A stretch of 64,000 nucleotides of DNA from Clostridia bacterium (GCA_017509255.1 JAFWQA010000061.1:118542-182541), one strand, 5' to 3'. Positions 7,370 to 15,300 are shown, counted from the stretch's first letter. Program-made: numbers and translations. Notes: generated by a model from the sequence alone, not told the origin.

Positions 7370-7696
7370 ATGTCTAAGAGGATCTACAGTGTTGACAGCG
7401 TGTTTGGCGGAGCAGACTTTTATGATGAATCCGGCAATCTTGTAGGATACTCCGTTCCTGGCATCTTCGGTGGAGAAGACTATTATGGAACGAACGGAAA
7501 GACTATGTACTCTGTGCCCAGTATCATCAGTGGAGAAGACTTCTATGGCGAGAATGGCTACGTAGGCTCCAGCGTTGATTCGGTTTTTGGCGGGCAGGAT
7601 TTCTATGGCGCGAATGGTACCCGTGGTGCTTCTTTTGATGCTATTCTCGGCGGTGGTCAGGACTTCATTTTCGATGATGATCCTTTCAGCGAGTAA
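7370..7696 (+). CDS. Tandem-repeat protein B (paralogue of A)
   Basis: 108 residues with the same architecture as protein A. There are five units of 19-22 residues, of the type GYSVPGIFGGEDYYGTNGKT, each with S(V/F)xx(I/V)(F/I/L)(G/S)G, then an acidic residue, an aromatic pair and a glycine/asparagine turn, and an acidic end (DDDPFSE). GGGAGGTAG precedes the ATG. It lies 400 bases downstream of A with its own leader. It differs from A in having neutral turn residues (GTNG, GENG, GANG) instead of histidines. The function is unknown; the two may be partners or substrates of the same machinery. Confidence 0.72.
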   Translation: MSKRIYSVDSVFGGADFYDESGNLVGYSVPGIFGGEDYYGTNGKTMYSVPSIISGEDFYGENGYVGSSVDSVFGGQDFYGANGTRGASFDAILGGGQDFIFDDDPFSE

Positions 7697-7728
7697 GATG
7701 AGATACAGGATAGTGGACGGACGTGATA

Positions 7729-8802
7729 TTAATTCTCTGGCTTCGTGTCTAAAGCTTTCCTGTACATACGCAACGCATTTTCATGAAATATTTTGAGGCT
7801 GCTTCGAAGCTGATCAGGGTAGAGCACTTCAGCCTCACCTGCTGTGAATCTCAGGAAGTAACGAAATAATTGCTCGGTGGAGGATCGGAAGTAATACAGA
7901 GCACTTCCATCCTCCAATTTTTCTTTTCTGTCAACTACGGGACGACCGAAATAAATAACTCTGAAATTTTGCTGTCCTCTTTCTGTAAGACGAACGCAGG
8001 TTTCAGTATCTTCATTGATTGCATAGGCAGGGCCATATTTTTTTGTTTGTTCCAAATGCTTCGCTACTTCATCCTCGATATTCCCGGAAGAAAGACAGAA
8101 TGAAGGAGTCTGAATCCTGCACAACCGATAAGATACAGCTTTAGTTTGCTTGGTTTTTTCGTTGTATTCCTGGCCAAGGAGATAATTGAATCTCTCTTCA
8201 GGGCCATGAGTGAGTTCGTATGGAATAACATGATGGATCAGCCCGGGGTTGAAAACGGTGGTAAAGGAAATTTCGCGTTTTGACTTGCATGCACTTTCCA
8301 GAAACTCCACCTTTTCTTTGAAAATAATCCGCTCCCGCTCATAGATGGGCTTTTCACAGTAGCTCATTAGCATGCGTCGAAGATACTGAGATATATAGTC
8401 GCTGCTGCCGATCAGAGACTGATTAATTTCCGTGATGATTTGATCTGTATCATAAGTCGGTTTCAGTGAGACAGAAACAGATTGCTTTCCTTTTCGCTTC
8501 AAAACCTCCGGCTGGATCACCTGATCCATCAGTTGTTCTGTCAGCTCTTCCTTCTGGCGCTTTCCTTTGATGTGATGTGAAATGATTTCCCTTATGGCTT
8601 CGGCTGTTTCATTTATTTCCTGCTTGTACCCATTGTAGTATCCCACGATAAGCAGCGTCAGAAAGCGGTTGAGATTTATGTCTTCACCATTTGCCTTAAA
8701 TATTTCAAACTGTTCTGCGTCGCTTCGGATAACTCTATCCGTCCTCTCAGGGATGTAGAATTTGATTTTTTCCGTGTTATTCAGCCTTTTCGTTTCATTC
8801 AC
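7729..8802 (-). CDS. WYL-domain-like transcriptional regulator
   Basis: 357 residues from a GTG at 8802. The N-terminal third has helical, basic segments such as NLNRFLTLLIVGYYNGY (ribbon-helix-helix or HTH-like). The C-terminal portion from about residue 215 resembles the WYL ligand-binding domain and its C-terminal extension: a strand carrying VSYRLCRI, then TERGQQNFRVIYFGRP, and an ending of the type LYPDQLRSSLK. WYL proteins are common repressors of defence and mobile-element genes and respond to nucleic acids or nucleotides. It is transcribed away from the small membrane gene at 8988. The palindrome at 8858-8872 in its promoter suggests autoregulation. Confidence 0.55.
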   Translation of the reverse strand: MNETKRLNNTEKIKFYIPERTDRVIRSDAEQFEIFKANGEDINLNRFLTLLIVGYYNGYKQEINETAEAIREIISHHIKGKRQKEELTEQLMDQVIQPEVLKRKGKQSVSVSLKPTYDTDQIITEINQSLIGSSDYISQYLRRMLMSYCEKPIYERERIIFKEKVEFLESACKSKREISFTTVFNPGLIHHVIPYELTHGPEERFNYLLGQEYNEKTKQTKAVSYRLCRIQTPSFCLSSGNIEDEVAKHLEQTKKYGPAYAINEDTETCVRLTERGQQNFRVIYFGRPVVDRKEKLEDGSALYYFRSSTEQLFRYFLRFTAGEAEVLYPDQLRSSLKIFHENALRMYRKALDTKPEN

Positions 8803-8851
8803 ATCCTTTCACTTTCCCCCTAAAAGGGGTTTATAAAAATGAAGTTAAGTT

Positions 8852-8872
8852 ATTATACCATATAAAATATGG
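8852..8872 (-). promoter_or_regulatory. Promoter and palindromic operator of the WYL regulator
   Basis: On the minus strand TATAAT (8857-8852) is a -10 box. The perfect palindrome CCATATAAAATATGG (8858-8872) fills the spacer upstream of it. A bound dimer there would block RNA polymerase. Confidence 0.5.
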
Positions 8873-8931
8873 ATAAAAAAGGGGTACATAAAAATAAAGA
8901 ACGGACAATTTTAATGGTGCTTTTCATCCCC

Positions 8932-8937
8932 TATAAT
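8932..8937 (+). promoter_or_regulatory. -10 box for the small membrane protein and XRE gene
   Basis: TATAAT at 8932-8937, 50 bases upstream of the start at 8988. No clear -35 box is at 17-base spacing. Confidence 0.35.
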
Positions 8938-8987
8938 GAGTGCCGTACCAAGAAACACTACGCGGACCTTAGAAGGAGGATTGTTGA

Positions 8988-9173
8988 ATGAAGGAGTTGA
9001 TCCCGGGCATCGTCTCTCGGATTCCTGCTCTGATGGAGCACACCACTCTGAGCGTCAGTCTCTGTGGTTGGCCTGCTGCTGTTGCCATCGGGCTGGTTTG
9101 CGGGACGGTTGTCGCCATCACGGCGATTGTGACCTCGAATGCCTCTGATCAGACGAGCGCTTCGCCCGCCTGA
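8988..9173 (+). CDS. Small membrane protein, single hydrophobic helix
   Basis: 61 residues. AGAAGGAGG lies directly upstream with eight-base spacing, so translation is well supported. One hydrophobic segment of about 25 residues (about 25-49, VSLCGWPAAVAIGLVC and onward) is followed by a short Ser/Thr tail. No family is recognised. An inverted repeat CCTCTGATCAG/CTGATCAGAGG (9142-9180) spans its stop codon without a T tract. The next gene is the XRE regulator. Its small size and regulatory context are compatible with a type I toxin-like peptide, but nothing proves this. Confidence 0.55.
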   Translation: MKELIPGIVSRIPALMEHTTLSVSLCGWPAAVAIGLVCGTVVAITAIVTSNASDQTSASPA

Positions 9174-9180
9174 TCAGAGG
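9142..9180 (+). repeat. Inverted repeat over the stop codon of the 61-residue gene
   Basis: 11-bp arms (9142-9152 and 9170-9180) without a following T-run. It could be a weak terminator, an mRNA-stabilising hairpin or an operator for the following XRE protein. Confidence 0.4.
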
Positions 9181-9235
9181 TAATGACATCGGTTCCTTTA
9201 GTGATTGTTATGAACCGTTGAGAAGGAGTATTTCC

Positions 9236-9559
9236 ATGAAGGTCAAGATGTTCCCCGTTATCAATATGGCCGCTACTGGCGCTAACATTTTGAGGTTGAG
9301 GAAGGAACGCAATCTTACGGTAGCTGACCTGCAGGAGTATTTCGGGTTTGATGCTCCCCAGGCTATATATAAGTGGCAGCGTGGCGAAACCATTCCCAGC
9401 ACTGACAACCTTCTTGCTTTGGGGTACTTGTTGGGTGTTTCCATGGATGACATTTTGGTTACTGACTCGAATGGTGAAAACAGTGAAGAGCCGCAGGACG
9501 ATTCCTGCGGCGATTGTTTTTTACAGCCTTCTTTTTCTGCTGATTATCTAAGCAAATAA
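9236..9559 (+). CDS. XRE-family HTH regulator
   Basis: 107 residues from the ATG at 9236, preceded by GAGAAGGAG. The Cro/C1-type helix-turn-helix spans about residues 10-68 (ANILRLRKERNLTVADLQEY, then APQAIYKWQRGETIP and a closing LLALGYLLGVSMDDIL). The C-terminal 35 residues are acidic and serine-rich. A transcription terminator (9491-9522) lies inside the last codons. It probably regulates element genes; the operator is unknown. Confidence 0.75.
   Translation: MKVKMFPVINMAATGANILRLRKERNLTVADLQEYFGFDAPQAIYKWQRGETIPSTDNLLALGYLLGVSMDDILVTDSNGENSEEPQDDSCGDCFLQPSFSADYLSK
9491..9522 (+). terminator. Terminator embedded in the end of the XRE gene
   Basis: CCGCAGG (9491-9497) pairs with CCTGCGG (9504-9510), and TTTTTT follows at 9517-9522. 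The stop codon comes later, at 9557-9559, so full-length mRNA requires read-through or the hairpin acts as an attenuator. Confidence 0.55.
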
Positions 9560-9568
9560 AAATCTGGA

Positions 9569-9961
9569 TCAGATCTGGTAAATCTGGTAATCTGCCGGAT
9601 CTGAAGAAATCGGGATCCCTTGAGTCTCTGATAAAATTCTTTTTTCCAACTGTACCAGTTTCTGCAAAGGCGTAGAAAGACGCTCCTGCAGGAGGCCAAC
9701 CAAGTTCTTCTCCTTTGCGTTCAGCAAGATAGTAATTGTGGCTTTTCCTTCGCAGGTAACATGATCACTGTATACGGCTCCATACTCTTTTATTGATCCG
9801 TAACCATCTTCAACATCAAGTGCAAAGAGAGGATCGTGGTTTTCGTCCTCAATTTGAAGCAGTGCGGGTTTGTTATTCTTCAGGTCAGTGATCTCTCGAG
9901 GCGTAAGCGAGGAAACAATCTGAAAGAACTTCGCGAGCTGGAAGTGCTGGTCACGAAGGCA
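9569..9961 (-). pseudogene. 5'-truncated remnant of a hypothetical gene
   Basis: The minus-strand frame ending at TGA 9571-9569 encodes about 130 codons of protein-like sequence (such as FQLAKFFQIVSSL, LFALDVEDGYGSIKEYGAVY and GKATITILLNAKEKN) but begins right after an in-frame TAA (9964-9962). No ATG, GTG or TTG start with a ribosome site is available. It looks like the C-terminal part of a conserved unknown protein whose front was removed by rearrangement. It overlaps head-to-head with the plus-strand gene at 9836. Confidence 0.4.
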
Positions 9962-10228
9962 TTATCTGAGACAACCGGTGAGATCACCATCTTGCAAATC
10001 CCGGATATTGAGGAAAAAATTCTGGCGCTGGAAGAAGAAATCCGACACATTATGGATACTGATCCTTATCAATATAAGTTCCTTCTGATTGATAAAAAGG
10101 AAGTTGCCGCAAGGAAAGAAGAGCTTAATGAGGAATTAAAGAAGTATCAGGAGTACAGCCAGCAACTGGATGCCATGCTCACCGAAATGTTGCCGGAAGG
10201 AGTGTTTATGATATGGGATCTGAACTGA
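9836..10228 (+). CDS. Coiled-coil hypothetical protein, start uncertain
   Basis: The convincing part begins near residue 29 (position about 9920). It is a charged, strongly helical protein with sections such as EEKILALEEEIRHIMD and KKEVAARKEELNEELKKYQ, typical of a short coiled coil. The first 28 residues are antisense to the truncated minus-strand gene and have no ribosome site, so this gene may also have lost its front in the same rearrangement. It overlaps the HIRAN gene by 16 bases, which implies translational coupling. No family is recognised. Confidence 0.45.
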   Translation: MVFVLNLKQCGFVILQVSDLSRRKRGNNLKELRELEVLVTKALSETTGEITILQIPDIEEKILALEEEIRHIMDTDPYQYKFLLIDKKEVAARKEELNEELKKYQEYSQQLDAMLTEMLPEGVFMIWDLN

Positions 10229-10611
10229 TCAACACGAATAATTCGTCAGCAGTATCTGTTCTTCAGCAGCATAATCTGGGCGATGTCCTTCAGCCTATGA
10301 TACGTGAAATCCACCTTTTCGATTCTTATGTTGCCGGAACAACCCATCTGAAAGATCCGTCTGTGCTGCAGGAAATTAAGGTAAACGACTCGCTAACCTT
10401 ACAGAGGGAAGACAACCGTTATGACAAAAATGCGATCTTGATCCTGACGGCGGACAAGAAAAAGATCGGATATGTTCCAGAGAAGGATAATATCGTTTTT
10501 GCCAGACTCATGGACGCGGGCAAAATACTGAAGGCCAAGATTACTGATATTAAGCCAAAAGATAATTACTTCACATTGATCAATATCGGCATTTATCTTG
10601 TAGACTTATAA
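10213..10611 (+). CDS. Stand-alone HIRAN-domain protein
   Basis: 132 residues. Residues about 30-115 match the HIRAN domain: HLFDSYVAGTTHLKDP, then a basic/acidic LQREDNRYDKNAILIL and KKKIGYVPEKDNIVFARLMD. In Rad5/HLTF this domain binds DNA 3' ends, and in bacteria it occurs alone or fused to nucleases and helicases. GGAAGGAG at about 10196-10203 serves its ATG. It overlaps the coiled-coil gene upstream. The role in the element is unknown; binding of DNA or damaged ends is the family expectation. Confidence 0.72.
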   Translation: MGSELINTNNSSAVSVLQQHNLGDVLQPMIREIHLFDSYVAGTTHLKDPSVLQEIKVNDSLTLQREDNRYDKNAILILTADKKKIGYVPEKDNIVFARLMDAGKILKAKITDIKPKDNYFTLINIGIYLVDL

Positions 10612-10894
10612 TGCCTATAACTGGGATTTCCTCTATTATTGATGCCGATGATTAATCAACTTAGTGCTATTCAGCCACAACGCTCTGCGTTGTGTTCTGG
10701 GGGATTGGGGGCATGGGCCACCAACAAGCAGATTGTGCAAGGAGATATCTCCTTGCCCTGCTTGCGAGTTTTGTTTGAACTTAATGATCAAAGGGGTTAA
10801 TCCTGGTTTTTGATCAGATTGGATTCGTTACAATGGTTTTAACCGTTATCATGTTAAAATGAACTGACACAGGGAGAAACGGGGATCAAGAGAA
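10612..10894. other. Intergenic leader (283 bp) of the zinc-ribbon/radical SAM operon
   Basis: No gene is seen. Two short imperfect inverted repeats (around 10677-10698 and 10736-10765) may be the end of the HIRAN transcript. TGTTAAAAT near 10852-10860 resembles an extended -10 box for the operon, but the -35 is unclear. Confidence 0.3.
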
Positions 10895-12166
10895 ATGAAA
10901 GCCTGTAAGTTTTGTGAAACACGGATGCCTGATGATGCTCAACATTGTCCGTCATGTGGATCAAATGTGTTTCTGCACGTCTGTGAAAACTGCAGTCAAT
11001 TGTTCGATAGTGGGTTCTGTCCTAATTGCGGAGTAAAGGCCGGGCAGAAGAAGAAAATCTGCCCTGAATGTCATTCCGCATATTTTTCAAATGCATGCCC
11101 CAATTGCGGATACACACCGTCCAGAAAGCCTGTTGTTCAGGAGGTTGTTCATAAGCATGTTTATGTTGAACCAGAACAACGTCCTCAGCCGACTCCCACA
11201 CAAGCAAGACAAGTAAAGAAAAAAGGAAAAGGCTGTGGCTGTCTGATATGGATTCTTATTTTTCTTATTGTTGCTGGTTTGATCGGAAATCTGACTTCAT
11301 CAAAAAGGAGCTCAACCAGTTCTACGAGAACAACCACAAGTACTAAGAAAACAACTACTGTCACAAAAGACCCGAATGTGACTACGGCACCAACGGCCAC
11401 ACCCGAACCAGCAATTATTTCAGCACAGGAAAAAGTAAATAAATACTTCGAGAACGCAGATGCGGACGAAATCGCAGCAGTACAAAAATCAGAGTCATCA
11501 CTTTATAGGTATGAGGCACAGCAAAGCGGAAATGTTCTCAACGTTCGCCGCTCCTGGGCAGATGACAGAGGGATGGTCGGAACCAGCAAATATGAACCAG
11601 ATTATATTGGAGCACTAGGCTTTGTAGCTGTCTACGATAATCAGAACATGGAGAAGAATGCCAACTTTGGAACTACTCCATGGAAAGTGCCGGTTTATCA
11701 AAAAGACAAACAATTCTGGCAAGAGACGGGCTCCATTGATCATAAAACTGAAGTTGTGGTCATCGGACAAGAATTGGAATTGCCGAAGAGATCATACAGT
11801 ACTTCCCGGTGCAGCGGCTATCTCCAAGTGATCAGAATGGATACCGGAGAAGCATGCTGGCTGAACGTTGAAAATTTCGTGACATCTGCATATTGGGAAA
11901 AGAGCCTAACCGGCGCAATGGAAAAGGGATACTGTATCGCGTCTTTTAAGCAAGTCAGCGATTACTATCCGGTGACCAAAGGAAAAGAAAAGACAGAGCT
12001 CGAAGACGGAACGCTTGTACTTCTTCCGATGAAGTCAAAGAACTATGCCAGCAGTCCAGACAAAACAAACAATCCAATTGTTGGTATAGTTTTTAAAGAA
12101 TGGAAATATGGTTTTGGCGGCGTGAATGTGTTTTTCAACGAAGCGGATCTGACGTTGGTTTACTGA
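10895..12166 (+). CDS. Membrane-anchored protein with N-terminal zinc ribbons and extracytoplasmic domain
   Basis: 423 residues. Residues 4-75 contain a run of CxxC pairs (CKFC, CPSC, CENC, CPNC, CPEC, CPNC) forming about three zinc ribbons on the cytoplasmic side. A Pro/Gln/Lys linker follows, then one transmembrane helix at about 115-137, then a Ser/Thr/Lys-rich stalk (about 138-165). The external domain of about 250 residues has Tyr/Trp-rich strands that resemble SH3-like surface domains. It is the first gene of an operon with the radical SAM gene (25-base gap). Zinc-ribbon plus one membrane helix is common in Firmicute envelope proteins; this exact combination is not one I can name. Confidence 0.68.
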   Translation: MKACKFCETRMPDDAQHCPSCGSNVFLHVCENCSQLFDSGFCPNCGVKAGQKKKICPECHSAYFSNACPNCGYTPSRKPVVQEVVHKHVYVEPEQRPQPTPTQARQVKKKGKGCGCLIWILIFLIVAGLIGNLTSSKRSSTSSTRTTTSTKKTTTVTKDPNVTTAPTATPEPAIISAQEKVNKYFENADADEIAAVQKSESSLYRYEAQQSGNVLNVRRSWADDRGMVGTSKYEPDYIGALGFVAVYDNQNMEKNANFGTTPWKVPVYQKDKQFWQETGSIDHKTEVVVIGQELELPKRSYSTSRCSGYLQVIRMDTGEACWLNVENFVTSAYWEKSLTGAMEKGYCIASFKQVSDYYPVTKGKEKTELEDGTLVLLPMKSKNYASSPDKTNNPIVGIVFKEWKYGFGGVNVFFNEADLTLVY

Positions 12167-12190
12167 AATGGATATATTGCGAGGAAGAAA

Positions 12191-13273
12191 ATGATTAGTT
12201 CAGTTAAAGAAAGGGATATGAAGGCGCTGGCTGATTATCAGGACTCACTGATGAGGAACCCGAGACTGCGATTCATTTTCTTTGAATTGACAGACAAGTG
12301 CAATCTGAAATGCCTGCATTGCGGAAGCAACTGCGATTTAAAGAATTACACATTTTTGACTTTGGACGCTGTGAAGAACACACTCCAATCAATTGCCAGA
12401 GAGTGTGATCCCTGTGAAGTGATGGTATGCCTGACCGGAGGAGAACCAATGCTTCATCCGCAGTTGTCTGAGACTATTGCCTTGGCGCGAAAAATAGGTT
12501 TCCCGGTTGGTATCACAACTAACGGTACGTTAATTGATGATGTAAATGCAAAAAAGCTATCGCAAAGCGGAATTAATACTGTCGCAGTAAGCGTAGACGG
12601 TACTAAAGAGATCCACGATAGATTTCGCTGTAGTCCGGGAAGCTTTAATAAAGCAATGAACGGCATAATGGCTCTGAAGCAAAATGGAATAGAACCTCAA
12701 GTGATGACAGTTGCAAGCAAAGTCAATCTTCATGATCTTCCTGCATTGGGGAGTTTTCTCCAAAGCAAAGACATCTATTCATGGCGAATTACAAATATCG
12801 ATCCCATAGGCCGAGCACAGATTAATAATGATCTTCTTCTCTCCACAGAAGAGATTCATGAGTTGCTGTCATTTATCAGGAACATGCGATACAGTCAGGA
12901 TGTTAATATGGAAGTGACATATGGCTGTTCTCATTTTCTGACATACGATTACGAACGTGAAGTTCGTGATTTTTATTTCCAATGTGGTGCCGGAATACTT
13001 GTTGGAAGTGTAATGGCCAACGGAGATATAGGAGCTTGTCTGGATATTGAACGAAGGAAAGATCTTGTCCAGGGGAATATCTATAAAGACGATTTTATGA
13101 CGATTTGGAATAATCGTTTTGAAGTTTTCAGAGTCAATCGAGCAGAAAATAGTCGTCAGTGTGCTGGCTGTGTTTACAAGAGTGTTTGCCGAGGCGATTC
13201 TGCGCACACATGGGACTACGAACTAGATGAGCCCAGATATTGTTTTGCAGGAGGGGAAAAGCTATTATGTTGA
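12191..13273 (+). CDS. Radical SAM/SPASM-domain enzyme
   Basis: 360 residues. CNLKCLHC provides the CxxxCxxC cluster ligands C37, C41 and C44, followed by the SAM-binding LTGGEP motif. The C-terminal third has a SPASM-type set of cysteines (C265, C283, C324, C327, C333 and two near the end) for auxiliary iron-sulfur clusters. Enzymes of this architecture modify ribosomal peptides or proteins (PqqE, sactipeptide and cyclophane synthases) or act as anaerobic maturases. GCGAGGAAG lies before the ATG. It sits between two zinc-ribbon genes and overlaps the next by seven bases. The substrate is not evident; the tandem-repeat proteins A and B in the same element are one candidate (inference only). 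Confidence 0.85.
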   Translation: MISSVKERDMKALADYQDSLMRNPRLRFIFFELTDKCNLKCLHCGSNCDLKNYTFLTLDAVKNTLQSIARECDPCEVMVCLTGGEPMLHPQLSETIALARKIGFPVGITTNGTLIDDVNAKKLSQSGINTVAVSVDGTKEIHDRFRCSPGSFNKAMNGIMALKQNGIEPQVMTVASKVNLHDLPALGSFLQSKDIYSWRITNIDPIGRAQINNDLLLSTEEIHELLSFIRNMRYSQDVNMEVTYGCSHFLTYDYEREVRDFYFQCGAGILVGSVMANGDIGACLDIERRKDLVQGNIYKDDFMTIWNNRFEVFRVNRAENSRQCAGCVYKSVCRGDSAHTWDYELDEPRYCFAGGEKLLC

Positions 13274-14481
13274 ATCTGTTCAAAGATGAAAACAAAGGGA
13301 ACTATTGTGTGCTGGTAAATAAACAGGCTTTGTATGAATCTGCAAAAGTACAAGACATACAGAACGTCATGCTTGTAACAGGGCAGAAACTCAGTACGAC
13401 AGAATTAATGCATATAAAAGAGTGTTGGAGTAATGTGGTTATTCTTTTTTACCTGGACAACAATGATCATGCCAACGACATAATTCAGGAGCAATTGGAG
13501 AAAGTGGGAATATGGGTAATTGACGATTCGTTCCCGAATCCCTCCGTCATGCTCGAGGAACCCATTGATTCTTTGGAAGATTTTATCTCAGCATGCTTAA
13601 TTAAAAGTCAAATTGAAAGCGAATTGATTCGTGATGGGCGTATCAAAGATAGAGACTATACTGGCAGATGCGGCAATTGCCATGAACCAATGGGTGAAGC
13701 AGATAAGTACTGCAAGTTCTGTGGGACGAAACGCGGGCAAGGACGTTTCCTGCCGTTTGATAATCCCATGTATTGTGTATATGGTCCGCCAATAAAAACA
13801 AAGTACAAGTGCAAAAATTGCGGTACTTTATGGCTGACATGTGCCCTAGGCGGCGGTAAGAAGGCATCTTTCTGTCCGTTATGTGGGGAAAAGAAGGTTG
13901 ATCTGGTAGAACGCAAGTATATTGATTTTTCATCCTATGTTTGCACAGAGGAACCGTATGATCCTGATAATCCACCTACGTTGGTTACAGAAGGCCAGCT
14001 TAACAAGCTTCTCGCACAGCGTAATGGAACGGCGGATAACAGAGGCAACAAAGCATTGAAGAAAATGCGACAAGCTGGATTTGACGTTCCGGACAAAATC
14101 GATGAAGAAAACAGTGATCCTAAAAAACGTTATCCTCGAACAGAGGCAGAAGCTGATCAACTAACCCTTGTGGAGAAAATCTTAGCGCTTAATGGACGAG
14201 ACCAAAATGCATATCCTGATGTGGTCTGTGATAAATGCGGGTCAAAACATATAGCAGCATTTTCCTATCAGTTGTTGGGAAACCATAAAGTCGTTGATGA
14301 ATGTATGATTTCCGAAACTAACAGTCAAGATCCTCTTATACTACGCACCAGCTACTTGATTGGTGAAAGAGATTTACGTGAAGAACGACGAGAAGCTTTT
14401 ATTTGTCTGCAATGTGGACATGAATTTGGCAAACTGACTTTTTCCAGAAAATCGAAAAAACTACTTGGGATTGACGATTAA
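13267..14481 (+). CDS. Multi-zinc-ribbon protein of unknown function
   Basis: 404 residues from the ATG at 13267, with GCAGGAGGGG upstream inside the radical SAM gene. The N-terminal domain of about 120 residues lacks recognisable motifs. It is followed by zinc ribbons CGNCHEPMGEADKYCKFCG, then CKNCGTLW and FCPLCG. A charged helical middle follows, then a last ribbon made of CDKCGSKH and CLQCGHEFG. There is no membrane segment. Tight overlap with the radical SAM gene points to a shared function. It might be a partner presenting substrate, or a nucleic-acid binder; neither is proven. Confidence 0.65.
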   Translation: MLNLFKDENKGNYCVLVNKQALYESAKVQDIQNVMLVTGQKLSTTELMHIKECWSNVVILFYLDNNDHANDIIQEQLEKVGIWVIDDSFPNPSVMLEEPIDSLEDFISACLIKSQIESELIRDGRIKDRDYTGRCGNCHEPMGEADKYCKFCGTKRGQGRFLPFDNPMYCVYGPPIKTKYKCKNCGTLWLTCALGGGKKASFCPLCGEKKVDLVERKYIDFSSYVCTEEPYDPDNPPTLVTEGQLNKLLAQRNGTADNRGNKALKKMRQAGFDVPDKIDEENSDPKKRYPRTEAEADQLTLVEKILALNGRDQNAYPDVVCDKCGSKHIAAFSYQLLGNHKVVDECMISETNSQDPLILRTSYLIGERDLREERREAFICLQCGHEFGKLTFSRKSKKLLGIDD

Positions 14482-14561
14482 TACTACATGTGACAGCCTT
14501 GATTTGTTTTTCGATGCCGATCAATATGATAATCAACCATATTTCAGTGGAGGTGCTTATC

Positions 14562-14792
14562 ATGATTAGCAATTTAGAGAAAGACATGTCGCATGAAGAG
14601 TCCCAGGCAAAAGTCAGTAATGAACAGAATCGTTGCTACAGGGTACAAGATCTTGAAGCTATTCTTGGTATTGGGCGAGCAAGTGTGTATAAACTACTCA
14701 AACGAAAAGAGTTTAGATGGATCAAGATAGGGGATGGCTATCGAATTCCGAGAAAAAGCTTTGACGCTTGGCTTGAAGCACAAGAGGAGTGA
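14562..14792 (+). CDS. Excisionase/MerR-like small HTH protein
   Basis: 76 residues from the ATG at 14562, after GTGGAGGTG. It contains the winged-helix fold typical of element excisionases (HTH_17): YRVQDLEAILGIGRASVYKL followed by a basic wing and RIPRKSFDAWLEAQ. Near an integrase such proteins act as recombination directionality factors or local regulators. It is 700-950 bases from the serine recombinase operon. Confidence 0.72.
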   Translation: MISNLEKDMSHEESQAKVSNEQNRCYRVQDLEAILGIGRASVYKLLKRKEFRWIKIGDGYRIPRKSFDAWLEAQEE

Positions 14793-14817
14793 TATTATCA
14801 CTATATAGCTTACCAAT

Positions 14818-15300
14818 TTAGAGCAGGTTCTTTTTCAGCATAATGATCTTTTCTGTTCTGTATTGTTCCCAAAAACCACACTGAAGAAAAAGCCCAATCC
14901 CAGGATTGTCTACGGCAATGCTGTCGTATAATTCTGGGATGTTTTCTTTGGCAGCAGCATCACAAAGCAGTTGAAGGCCGGCTTTACCATATCCTTGATT
15001 TCGTCTTTTTGCAGATATGATAATGTCTGCAAGATAGATATTATGATCATTATCGTAGTGATAAGCCGCTTCACCAACAAACGATCTGCTTTTCCCTGTA
15101 GTTATGTACCGATAGTAACATTGATGGGGATTTTCAATCCAACAATCGTACCAATCAGGCCATTTTTCGCGCGGGAATGGGATTGTTCCACCCCACGCGT
15201 TGTTATAGCTCATTGTTTCTGGATCTGCTAATAAAGATTCCCGAAACCAGAGATCCTCAATCTTCGGTTTATAGAAATACACATCTATTCTGTTATTCAT
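14818..15300 (-). CDS. GNAT-family N-acetyltransferase
   Basis: 160 residues from the ATG at 15300. The acetyl-CoA loop RRNQGYG is followed by helix KAGLQLLCDAA, and the C-terminus has the LFLQCGFWEQYRTEKIIM strand, typical of GNAT folds. The family transfers acetyl groups to amines of small molecules or proteins. The frame extends ten codons further to a TTG, but the ATG is the more natural start. It is opposite in direction to its neighbours and could be an independent cargo gene such as a resistance-type acetyltransferase. Confidence 0.72.
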   Translation of the reverse strand: MNNRIDVYFYKPKIEDLWFRESLLADPETMSYNNAWGGTIPFPREKWPDWYDCWIENPHQCYYRYITTGKSRSFVGEAAYHYDNDHNIYLADIIISAKRRNQGYGKAGLQLLCDAAAKENIPELYDSIAVDNPGIGLFLQCGFWEQYRTEKIIMLKKNLL

